Below the pieces are notes generated by a model, which was not told the origin of the DNA, made no database searches, and saw nothing but the letters and a program-made list of their open reading frames with translations. From contig CAWKPF010000003.1 in the NCBI GenBank assembly GCA_963851415.1, positions 1,488,001 through 1,552,000 of the forward strand: 64,000 nt of DNA, in the 5' to 3' direction. The position numbers and the translations under genes were made by a program. Below, one piece after another: positions 1 to 6,569 of the stretch. Source of the DNA: CAWKPF01 sp963851415. GTDB lineage: Bacteria; Acidobacteriota; Thermoanaerobaculia; Multivoradales; Multivoraceae. Numbering within the stretch: position 1 is the stretch's first letter; every line of letters starts with the position of its first letter.

Positions 1-258
1 GGCGGTGAGTCACCGGCTTCTCGCCACTTCGAGCTGTGGGTCGACGGGGCCCTGCACACCGACGACATTCCGGCCGGGTCCTCGATGGTCGAGTGGAACG
101 CACCGGATGGAGAGGGCCACACCCTCCAGATTCGTGCGGTGAATCAGTGCGGCCTGGAGAAGGAATACGCCGCGGTCGCGGTGCAGGCCGGTGACGGTCT
201 GTTCTCCGATGACTTCGAATCCGGTACGACGGCCGACTGGTCGAACCGAGTCCCCTGA
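1..258 (+). CDS. C-terminal end of a secreted multidomain protein (5' truncated by window edge)
   Basis: The frame is open from the first base to a TGA at 256-258, giving the last 85 residues of a longer protein. The visible part reads like one beta-sandwich (fibronectin-III-like) module with alternating hydrophobic residues and a central Cys (AVNQCGLEKEY). It is followed by the short tail DDFESGTTADWSNRVP. Tails of the form D-FE-G-T--W recur at the ends of secreted proteins in Acidobacteriota and some gammaproteobacteria, where they are thought to be sorting or attachment signatures; that link is from memory, not shown here. The catalytic or binding part lies outside the window, so no function can be given. 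It converges on the isocitrate-dehydrogenase-like gene with only 14 bases between the stops. Confidence 0.7.
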   Translation, partial: GGESPASRHFELWVDGALHTDDIPAGSSMVEWNAPDGEGHTLQIRAVNQCGLEKEYAAVAVQAGDGLFSDDFESGTTADWSNRVP

Positions 259-272
259 GCGGCCCTTCGAGA

Positions 273-1301
273 TCAGGGGAACGCTGCGATGATGGCGTCG
301 CACATCTGTCGCGTGCTCGAGTCTCCTCCGAGGTCCGGAGTCACGGTGTCGCCACCCGTGAGGACCTCCTCGACGGCACCCTGGATCTTGTCGGCGGCGA
401 CGTCCTCACCGAAGTGCCGCAACATGGCCAAGGCAGGGGAGAGCAGCGGCAGCGGGTTGGCGCGGCCGGTGCCGATCAACTGGGGTGCGTCTCCGTGGAT
501 GGCCTCGAAAACGCGCAGGTCTTCCTCACCGACTCCGATGCTGTGGGCGCCCGAGATGCCCCCGGCGAGTCCAGTGCCCAGATTGCTGAGGATGTCGCCG
601 TAGAGATTGCCGGCCAGCAGAACGTCGAACTGATACGGGTCGAGGACCATCTGCATGCAGGCGGCGTCGACGATCACCTCGCGATAGCCCAGGTCGGCAT
701 GTTCTTCAGCGACCTCCCGGACGGTTTCCAGAAACAGCCCATCGGACTGCTTCATGATGTTCGCCTTGTGGATGAAGGTGACGTGCTTGCGCCCTTCCTC
801 CTTGGACATCTCGAAGGCATAGCGGGCGATGCGCTCGCAGGCCTCACGAGTGACCACCTTCAGACTCTGGACCACACCGGGGACGACCTCGTGCTCGATC
901 CCTTTGTAGACGTCTTCGGTGTTCTCGCGAATCAAGACGAGGTCCAGATCGGGATAGCGGGTCGGGAGGCCGATCATCGACTTGATCGGTCGGACCCCGG
1001 CGAAGAGGCCTGCCTTCTGGCGAAACTGGACGTTCGGGTTGAAGGGGTGCAGCAACTCGCCGCCCGACTCGTTCTGGCTGAAGGGGGGGGCGATCAGCCG
1101 GGTCTTGAGACCGCAGCCGCAGTCCAGCACCAGAGCAGCGGCGTCGTCGAGCAGGGTCTGCATCTCGTCGCCGTCGCGGGCGGGTACGTCGAGCCGTTGC
1201 CAGTCGATCGAGACGCCCGCAGCTTCGAGCACGTCGAGAACCGGAGTCACGATCTCCGAACCGACTCCTCCTCCTACGATCAGGGCGACTCGGCGGCTCA
1301 T
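273..1301 (-). CDS. Isocitrate/isopropylmalate dehydrogenase-family protein with altered active site
   Basis: A 342-residue member of the NAD(P)-dependent beta-decarboxylating dehydrogenase family. It has the IDH hallmarks RENTEDVYKGIEHE (Tyr), FIHKANIMKQSDG (Lys) and NLYGDILSNL. Several usually invariant positions differ. The N-terminal GDGIGPE is GGGVGSE. The isocitrate-binding Ser of the S-x-N motif is Asn (NPNVQFR). The second metal-ligand Asp of GDxxSD is Asn (GDILSN). The gene overlaps the canonical paralog upstream by 4 bases, so the two are surely co-translated. Eukaryotic NAD-IDH pairs a catalytic subunit with paralogous regulatory subunits that have lost metal-ligand Asp residues. 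A similar heteromer is my inference; an enzyme with a different substrate is the alternative. A run of eight G (1083-1090) lies inside the gene without breaking the frame. Confidence 0.85.
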   Translation of the reverse strand: MSRRVALIVGGGVGSEIVTPVLDVLEAAGVSIDWQRLDVPARDGDEMQTLLDDAAALVLDCGCGLKTRLIAPPFSQNESGGELLHPFNPNVQFRQKAGLFAGVRPIKSMIGLPTRYPDLDLVLIRENTEDVYKGIEHEVVPGVVQSLKVVTREACERIARYAFEMSKEEGRKHVTFIHKANIMKQSDGLFLETVREVAEEHADLGYREVIVDAACMQMVLDPYQFDVLLAGNLYGDILSNLGTGLAGGISGAHSIGVGEEDLRVFEAIHGDAPQLIGTGRANPLPLLSPALAMLRHFGEDVAADKIQGAVEEVLTGGDTVTPDLGGDSSTRQMCDAIIAAFP

Positions 1302-2314
1302 CGCTCGCGCTCCAGGATGTCGAGCAGGGCATCGGTCATCTGCGAGGTGCCGGCCTCACCACCCAGGTCGCGAGTCAGGGCTTCCCCCTCGATCAGGAGG
1401 GTTTCGACTCCCGAGCGCAGCGCATCGGCGGCTCGCTGTTCGCCAATGTGGCGCAGCATGAGCTCGGAAGAGAGGATCAGGGCGAGCGGGTTGGCGGCAT
1501 TCTTGCCGGCAATGTCGGGAGCCGTTCCGTGTACCGCTTCGAATACCGCACAGCCATCGCCGATGTTGGCTCCCGGCACCATCCCCAGACCTCCGACCAG
1601 GCCGGCGCACAGATCGCTGACCAGGTCGCCATCCAGGTTCCCCATGATCAAGGTATCGAAGCGAGTCGGATCCTGCACCAGCTCGAGGGCCAGGTTGTCG
1701 AGTGGGAGCTCCTCGACCTGAAGGTAGGGGTAGTCGGTGGCGACTTCCCGGACGCTGTCCAGGAAGAGGCCGTCACTGAGCCGCATCACCGATGCCTTGT
1801 GCACCACGGTGATCTTCTTGCGCCCGTGGTTTCGAGCGTATTCGAAGGAGAATCGGGCGATACGGCGAGAGGCCTCGCGCGTGACGATCTTGAGCGCCTC
1901 GACGACGCCGGGGATGACCTCGTGCTCGCGCCCCGTATAGAGGCCTTCCGTGTTCTCGCGCACCACGACGAGATCGACGTCGTGGTAGCGGGCACGGCTG
2001 TTTCCGGGCAGCGAAGTGACCGGACGTAGGCAGGCATGCAGATCCAGCTCCTGGCGCAGGGTCACGTTGACGCTGCGCCAACCGCCGCCGACCGGGGTCT
2101 GCAACGGGCCCTTGATCGCGATTCGATTGCGGCGGATCGACTCGAGGACTTCGTCGGGCAGCGGGGTGAGTCCCTGCTGGACAGCGCGGTTGCCGGCGAC
2201 GACTCGCTCCCACTCGATCCGGTTCTCGGTGACCAGGTCGACCACTCGAACCATGGCTTCACTGACCTCGGGTCCGATCCCGTCGCCGGGGATGAGCGTG
2301 ACTGCGTACTTCAT
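1298..2314 (-). CDS. NAD-dependent isocitrate dehydrogenase (canonical subunit)
   Basis: A 338-residue enzyme expected to oxidise isocitrate to 2-oxoglutarate in the cytoplasmic TCA cycle. Visible motifs are GDGIGPE at the N-terminus, SVNVTLRQELDLHACLRP (substrate Ser/Asn and two Arg), RENTEGLYTGREHE (Tyr), VVHKASVMRLSDG (Lys), the metal-ligand segment NLDGDLVSDL, and VFEAVHGTAPDIAGK before the NAD-binding region. Length and motifs match the short NAD-IDH of the IDH3/Thermus type rather than the long NADP E. coli type. I start at the ATG at 2314 because the family begins directly with MKYAVTLIPGDG; a longer reading to 2365 adds residues that look non-coding. The stop overlaps the start of the altered paralog downstream. 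The gene is divergent from the MFS transporter, with 50 bases between starts. Isopropylmalate or homoisocitrate activity cannot be excluded by eye. Confidence 0.85.
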   Translation of the reverse strand: MKYAVTLIPGDGIGPEVSEAMVRVVDLVTENRIEWERVVAGNRAVQQGLTPLPDEVLESIRRNRIAIKGPLQTPVGGGWRSVNVTLRQELDLHACLRPVTSLPGNSRARYHDVDLVVVRENTEGLYTGREHEVIPGVVEALKIVTREASRRIARFSFEYARNHGRKKITVVHKASVMRLSDGLFLDSVREVATDYPYLQVEELPLDNLALELVQDPTRFDTLIMGNLDGDLVSDLCAGLVGGLGMVPGANIGDGCAVFEAVHGTAPDIAGKNAANPLALILSSELMLRHIGEQRAADALRSGVETLLIEGEALTRDLGGEAGTSQMTDALLDILERER

Positions 2315-2364
2315 CGGTCGCTTATGGTACACGAGCGAGGTCTCGGATAGGCTGGAAAACGCCA

Positions 2365-3537
2365 ATGAGCTCCATCAGTGGCGGTCACCGCCCACTCGCT
2401 GTCATCTTCGCGGTGGTCATCGTCGACCTGATCGGTTTCGGTGTGGTCATCCCGATCCTGCCGTTCTACGCCGAGTCGTACGGAGCGGACGCGACGGTCC
2501 TCGGAGCACTGCTCACCTCCTACGCCGCGATGCAGTTCGTCTGGGCGCCGATCTGGGGGCGGATCTCGGATCGGGTCGGGCGCCGGCGGGTGCTGCTGAT
2601 GACCATCGCCGGCAGTGCCGGCGCGCTACTCCTGCTGGGGTTGGTCGATTCGCTGGCGGGCCTCTTTCTCGCGCGCGCGCTCGGCGGCGTGTTCGGGGCG
2701 AATATCAGCGTCGCGAGCGCCTACGTCGCCGACGTGACGCCGGCGGAGCAGCGCACGCGCTACATGGGCTTGATCGGGGCCAGCTTCGGGATCGGCTTCA
2801 TTCTCGGGCCGGCACTGGGAGGGCTGCTCGCTCCATACGGGCTATCCGTTCCGATGCTGTTCGCTGCGGGGTTGGCGACGGTGAATCTGCTCCTCGCCTG
2901 GCTCTTCCTACCGGAGCCACCTCGTCACCTGCGCCGCGATGGAAAGCGATCTCGGTTCACCGATCAGAGTGGTCTCGTTCAGCGTCTCTGCTTCACGTAC
3001 TTCCTCTTCTCGTTCGCCGTCACACAACTCGAAACCGTGTTCGCTTTCTACATGCTCGAGCGTTTCGGCTACGACGCGCGGCAGGTCGCGTTCATCCTGG
3101 TCGCGATGGCGCTGGTGATGGTTCTGATCCAGGGCGGTGGACTGCGCTTCCTGGTGGCGAAGGTCGGTGAACGCGCCCTGCTCACCTCGGGTGCCGTCGT
3201 CCTCGCCTCGTGCTTTGCGGCCATCCCCGTTCAATCGACCGTGGCGCTGCTGATGATTCCCCTGCTGCTGTCCTCGATCGGCCGCGGAATCAGCCAGCCT
3301 GCCTTGATGGGCTTCGTGTCGACGGCCGCGGGGGAGGGCGAGCGCGGGGCGGCGATGGGGTACTTCCAGGCTGCGGCTTCGCTGGCGCGTGTGGTCGGTC
3401 CGCTGGTCGCCGGAGCGCTCTACGAATGGTACTTCGCTGCGCCGTTCCTGCTCGCAGCGGTACTCATGCTGGTTGTGCTCTCGCTCTCGGTGACCCTGCC
3501 GTGGAGGGCGACGGTTCTCGAAGTGCGGACCGAGTGA
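2365..3537 (+). CDS. MFS transporter, TetA-like drug/metabolite efflux family
   Basis: A 390-residue inner-membrane protein with about twelve hydrophobic segments. The loop between segments 2 and 3 carries the MFS signature GRISDRVGRRRVLL, and motif C-like GIGFILGPALGG occurs in the fifth segment, as in proton-driven drug antiporters of the TetA/Bcr type. The opening VVIVDLIGFGVVIPILPFY is also characteristic of that group. The substrate cannot be read from sequence. It lies 190 bases upstream of the peptide-modification cassette on the same strand. A separate promoter precedes the cassette, so it is not necessarily part of it, but it is the only transporter nearby that could move a modified product. 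Confidence 0.85.
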   Translation: MSSISGGHRPLAVIFAVVIVDLIGFGVVIPILPFYAESYGADATVLGALLTSYAAMQFVWAPIWGRISDRVGRRRVLLMTIAGSAGALLLLGLVDSLAGLFLARALGGVFGANISVASAYVADVTPAEQRTRYMGLIGASFGIGFILGPALGGLLAPYGLSVPMLFAAGLATVNLLLAWLFLPEPPRHLRRDGKRSRFTDQSGLVQRLCFTYFLFSFAVTQLETVFAFYMLERFGYDARQVAFILVAMALVMVLIQGGGLRFLVAKVGERALLTSGAVVLASCFAAIPVQSTVALLMIPLLLSSIGRGISQPALMGFVSTAAGEGERGAAMGYFQAAASLARVVGPLVAGALYEWYFAAPFLLAAVLMLVVLSLSVTLPWRATVLEVRTE

Positions 3538-3654
3538 ATTCGGCGAGCGAGCCTTCGGGGGAACGGGGGGGACGGGCGGCCTCGACGAGGGGCCCTCGCC
3601 CGAGCCCGAGATTATTCTGGAATCGTCGGTTTGGGGAGAGATCGAATATTGTGT

Positions 3655-3684
3655 TTGCAAGGAAGAGAGGCCTCGTGCTAAATT
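3655..3684 (+). promoter_or_regulatory. Sigma70-type promoter of the radical SAM peptide cassette
   Basis: TTGCAA at 3655-3660 and TAAATT at 3679-3684 are separated by 18 bases. A TG at 3676-3677 gives an extended -10 element (TGCTAAATT). The site lies in an unusually AT-rich patch of an otherwise very GC-rich window. It is followed after about 40 bases by a strong ribosome-binding site (CGGAGG near 3717-3722) and the ATG of the small peptide gene at 3728. The match is by eye. Confidence 0.5.
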
Positions 3685-3727
3685 CCGGCGCGTCGCCGCT
3701 ATTTTCATCATCTAATCGGAGGACGCC

Positions 3728-3988
3728 ATGGGACAGACCGAAAACCACAATCCCCGTGGGCCGCATCATGCCCAAACCGACACCGACACCGACACCGACA
3801 GCCGAGAGAAGAGCTTCAGCCGCCGCGCCATTCTCCACGCCGGATGGACCGTACCGGTGGTGATGGCCGTCGCGCCGTCGCAAGCCGCGATCCCTCCCTC
3901 GGGTCTGCATGGCGACGCGCATATCGATTGCGCCAATACACCAGAGGATCCCTGCATTCCTCCGTACGGGCCGCGCAACGATAGCTAG
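3728..3988 (+). CDS. Small Tat-like peptide, putative precursor of the radical SAM cassette
   Basis: An 86-residue protein with a strong Shine-Dalgarno. Order of parts: a polar leader (1-30) containing a (Thr-Asp)4 tract from a hexanucleotide repeat; a twin-arginine-like signal SRRAILHAGWTVPVVMAVAP (31-50) with a plausible signal-peptidase site after SQAA (51-54); and a 32-residue tail with Cys68 and Cys76, rich in Pro and Asp and ending in NDS. I do not recognise the family. Immediate linkage to a radical SAM/SPASM protein, two PqqD-type domains and an HprK-like kinase suggests it is the peptide substrate. The two Cys would be targets for radical SAM chemistry and the terminal Ser86 a possible phosphorylation site. 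That role is inference. Alternatively it is a small Tat-exported protein matured by the cassette. The TAG stop is in frame with the next gene. Confidence 0.7.
   Translation: MGQTENHNPRGPHHAQTDTDTDTDSREKSFSRRAILHAGWTVPVVMAVAPSQAAIPPSGLHGDAHIDCANTPEDPCIPPYGPRNDS
3776..3799 (+). repeat. Hexanucleotide tandem repeat (ACCGAC)x4 in the peptide gene
   Basis: Four perfect ACCGAC units encode alternating Thr-Asp in the leader of the 86-residue peptide. Because the unit is six bases, copy-number change would lengthen or shorten the tract without shifting the frame. Confidence 0.85.
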
Positions 3989-4009
3989 CCCTCGGGCTTT
4001 CAGGTCCTG

Positions 4010-5230
4010 GTGACCCTCGAAGTACGTCCCTATGGCGTCCGCTGCAACATCGGATGCCAGTACTGCTATCAGAATCCCGAGCGCGACGCTGGCAACGTCG
4101 CCTCGGGGTACGACCTCGACAAGATCTTCGCCGCGATCGAAGCCGAGGATGACCAGTTCAGTCTCTTCGGTGGTGAGCCCTTGCTCATGCCGGAGGCTGA
4201 CCTGGAGCGGCTGTGGGCCTGGGGAGCAGAGAGATACGGCTACAACGCCGTCCAGACCAACGGGACCCTGGTCAATGACCGGCACATCGAACTGTTCGAG
4301 AGGTACGGTGTGCGGGTCGGGATCTCGATCGATGGCCCGGGAGAGCTCAACGACGTTCGCTGGGCGGGAAGCCTCGAGAAGACTCGCGAGCTGACGGCTC
4401 GAACGTTGGAGACCATCGGGCGTCTCTGCGCGAAGGGCTCTCCTCCCGGCCTGATCATCACCCTGCATCGTGGCAATGCGTCGCCGGAGCGGTTGCCTCG
4501 ACTGCTCGAGTGGGTGCGCGAGGTGGCAGCCGCCGGCGTTCGGTCCGTGCGCGTACATCTTCTCGAGATCGACAGCGAAGCGGTGCGGGAACGATATTCG
4601 CTGACTGATCAGGAAAACCTGGAGGCGATGCGGGGCTTCTACGAGCTCGAGAAGGACATGCCCGGTCTCCACCTGGACGTTTTCGACGACATCCGGAAGC
4701 TGCTCCGGGGAGACGACACCAATGTCACCTGCACCTGGAACGGCTGTGACCCGTTCACGACGCGGGCAGTGCAGGGGATCGAGGGCAACGGCCAGCGGAG
4801 CAACTGCGGACGAACGAACAAGGACGGGGTCGACTTCGTCAAGGCAGACGTCGCGGGCTACGAGCGCTACCTCGCGCTCTATCACACCCCCCAGGAGTCT
4901 GGCGGATGTGGCGGTTGCCGCTTCTTTCTCATGTGCAAGGGGCAGTGTCCCGGCACGGCGATCGACGGGGACTGGCGCAATCGCACCGCGCACTGCGAGG
5001 TCTGGAAGGGCTTGCTGACGCAGATCGAGTCGGAGCTGGTGGAGAAGGGAGAGGCTCCGCTTTCGCTGAGCCCTCATCGGAAAGCGATCGAGGGGGACTT
5101 CGTCGAGGCGTGGGGGCGAGGCTCTGGAGCGGAGCTTGGCACCCTGGTCTCCAGACGCCTCTCCACCGAGAGTGAAACGGGATCACCCTCCAGGGAGCAG
5201 GTCCTCGCCTCCGAGGGGGTCGGCGGATGA
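4010..5230 (+). CDS. Radical SAM/SPASM peptide-modifying enzyme
   Basis: A 406-residue protein. The radical SAM cluster motif is CNIGCQYCYQ (Cys12, 16, 19), followed by FGGEPL (53-58, SAM amino-group binding) and the VQTNGTL strand. A Cys-rich C-terminal region (C241, C246, C266, C300, C303, C309, C313, C329) has the spacing style of a SPASM/twitch domain that binds auxiliary Fe-S clusters. Such enzymes modify ribosomal peptides, for example by thioether or carbon-carbon crosslinks. Start is a GTG at 4010 with only a weak ribosome-binding site, 21 bases after the peptide gene's TAG and in the same frame, so translational coupling or a longer product by readthrough is possible. The last bases overlap the next gene. 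The tail beyond residue 350 has no Cys and looks disordered. The exact chemistry is unknown. Confidence 0.85.
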   Translation: MTLEVRPYGVRCNIGCQYCYQNPERDAGNVASGYDLDKIFAAIEAEDDQFSLFGGEPLLMPEADLERLWAWGAERYGYNAVQTNGTLVNDRHIELFERYGVRVGISIDGPGELNDVRWAGSLEKTRELTARTLETIGRLCAKGSPPGLIITLHRGNASPERLPRLLEWVREVAAAGVRSVRVHLLEIDSEAVRERYSLTDQENLEAMRGFYELEKDMPGLHLDVFDDIRKLLRGDDTNVTCTWNGCDPFTTRAVQGIEGNGQRSNCGRTNKDGVDFVKADVAGYERYLALYHTPQESGGCGGCRFFLMCKGQCPGTAIDGDWRNRTAHCEVWKGLLTQIESELVEKGEAPLSLSPHRKAIEGDFVEAWGRGSGAELGTLVSRRLSTESETGSPSREQVLASEGVGG

Positions 5231-6237
5231 GATCCGAAGCGCCGACACAGGATTCCCAGAGAGGAGTCGTGGCGGCTTCGCCCTACGGTCTCGATCTGCT
5301 CGAATTTCGACTCCCCGAGTTCGCGCGGGTGAGTTGGACCGGCGACGCGGCACGCGAGCTCTGGGAGCCGAGGCTTCAGCGAATCATCCAAGTCGGGTCG
5401 GAGACCGAGCCTCTGGCGGTCCTCGATGGGCTTCGACGCTGTAGTGTGACGACAGTGAGAGCGGAGGACCTACCCGAGTTCTCGCTCGAGTACGCCGGTT
5501 TCGGTCTCAGCACACTGCCCATGAGCCTTCACGGTCTGTCCGGATACTGCTATGACGACGGCGAGGTGTCCCCGGCTCTCGGGGAGCCGCTCGTCTATCG
5601 AGTCGTGGTGGGCGCACCGGAGCACGTCAGCGACTTCCAGTCGGCCTGGTTCGGAGCCGATCAGGAGGCGATCGGCTCCCTTCTCGGCTACCCGCGATGC
5701 TGCCGCGAGTTCTTCCACGAGGTGTGGGTCGATGAGGGGCTGTCTGACACCACCTGGCCGATGGCAGTGCGCTCGGTGCGCCACTCCGATGGGCGTGGGA
5801 ACCTCCTGGAGGTTGCCGGTCCGCCCGAGTGCAACATCCTCTGGCGGTGGATGGGCGTGCGGGCCGTCTCTCACCTACCGTGCTCTTTCGAGTGCAAGGC
5901 GACGCTCGAGTTGGCCCAACGCCTGCTCGAGTTGATGCGAAGCCACGGTCACGGCCAGGAGGTCGACTGGCTTCTCGAGATCCTCGAATGGCCGGTGGAG
6001 TGGTCCTGCCTGCATGGGATCGCCGAGATCAAGACTCCGGTGCTGAAGGTCTCGGCGTCCACCGACGCAACGGCTTCCAAGTACGTGGTCAGACGCCGAG
6101 GCACGGGCTTCCCCGAAGGCGGCGCCCGTGGTTTGTCGTGGGCGTTCCGTTCGCCCCTGGTCCCGCTCATGACCGGTTCCAAGCGCTTCGCGGCGGGGTT
6201 GGCCAACTCGATCGAACGAGATCCGGAAGAAGGGTGA
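5227..6237 (+). CDS. DUF483-like cysteine protein of the radical SAM cassette
   Basis: A 336-residue protein overlapping the radical SAM gene by 4 bases. The core carries IGSLLGYPRCCREFF (149-163, adjacent Cys158-Cys159) and SHLPCSFECKATLELA (215-230, Cys219 and Cys223), with Cys202 between them. I associate the pair GYP-CC and H-PCS--C with DUF483, a family of unknown function found in archaea and scattered bacteria; this match is from memory. The conserved Cys and His could bind a metal or cluster, or take part in thiol chemistry. There is no signal peptide or membrane segment. Its place inside a tightly overlapping operon between the radical SAM enzyme and the PqqD protein argues for a direct role in peptide maturation. 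The final 60 residues look less conserved. Confidence 0.75.
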   Translation: MRSEAPTQDSQRGVVAASPYGLDLLEFRLPEFARVSWTGDAARELWEPRLQRIIQVGSETEPLAVLDGLRRCSVTTVRAEDLPEFSLEYAGFGLSTLPMSLHGLSGYCYDDGEVSPALGEPLVYRVVVGAPEHVSDFQSAWFGADQEAIGSLLGYPRCCREFFHEVWVDEGLSDTTWPMAVRSVRHSDGRGNLLEVAGPPECNILWRWMGVRAVSHLPCSFECKATLELAQRLLELMRSHGHGQEVDWLLEILEWPVEWSCLHGIAEIKTPVLKVSASTDATASKYVVRRRGTGFPEGGARGLSWAFRSPLVPLMTGSKRFAAGLANSIERDPEEG

Positions 6238-6569
6238 TGGAGCTCCACGGTCAAACCCAGACCGATCCCGAAGCGATTCCGCGTCGGGCGAGCGGTGTGC
6301 AGGCGCAGTCGATGGGAGACGACGTCCTGCTCTGTCAGGATGGTGACGTCGTGGTCGGACTCAACCCGTCGGCGGGTGCCATCTGGGAGCTGTGTGACGG
6401 CAGCAAATCGATTCGCGGCATCGGGGTGGAGCTCTCTTCGGCCGCGAAGGTGCCGCTAGCGACACTGCTTCCCCAGATCGAGCAGGCCGTTTCCCAGCTG
6501 GTCTCCGCCGGCCTGCTGACGATCGCACCTCCGTCGTCTGCCGAACCGGAACCGAGGGTGAGACGTTGA
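6237..6569 (+). CDS. PqqD-like peptide-binding (RRE) protein
   Basis: A 110-residue protein whose centre (about 20-95) fits the PqqD fold: beta-strand DDVLLCQDGDVVVGLN, then the diagnostic SAGAIWELCDGSKS, then two helices ending in QLVSAGLL. PqqD-type RiPP recognition elements bind the leader of a precursor peptide and present it to a modifying enzyme, usually a radical SAM protein. Its ATG shares one base with the preceding stop (TGATG), which is typical of coupled translation. Its likely partners are the 86-residue peptide and the SPASM enzyme. A second, fused PqqD copy follows. Confidence 0.85.
   Translation: MELHGQTQTDPEAIPRRASGVQAQSMGDDVLLCQDGDVVVGLNPSAGAIWELCDGSKSIRGIGVELSSAAKVPLATLLPQIEQAVSQLVSAGLLTIAPPSSAEPEPRVRR

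Noticed and set aside
1083..1090. Run of eight G as a possible frameshift site in the altered IDH gene
   Set aside because: The protein alignment is continuous on both sides (RLIAPPFSQNESGG), so the frame is intact here.
414..1721. Plus-strand open frame across the two isocitrate dehydrogenase genes
   Set aside because: Antisense shadow: the minus-strand proteins have clear family motifs throughout, this one has none.
3980..4012. TAG between peptide and radical SAM genes as a pyrrolysine codon
   Set aside because: No pyl genes are visible in the window, and a start codon follows shortly after. Ordinary termination is the simpler reading; kept only as a finding about possible readthrough.
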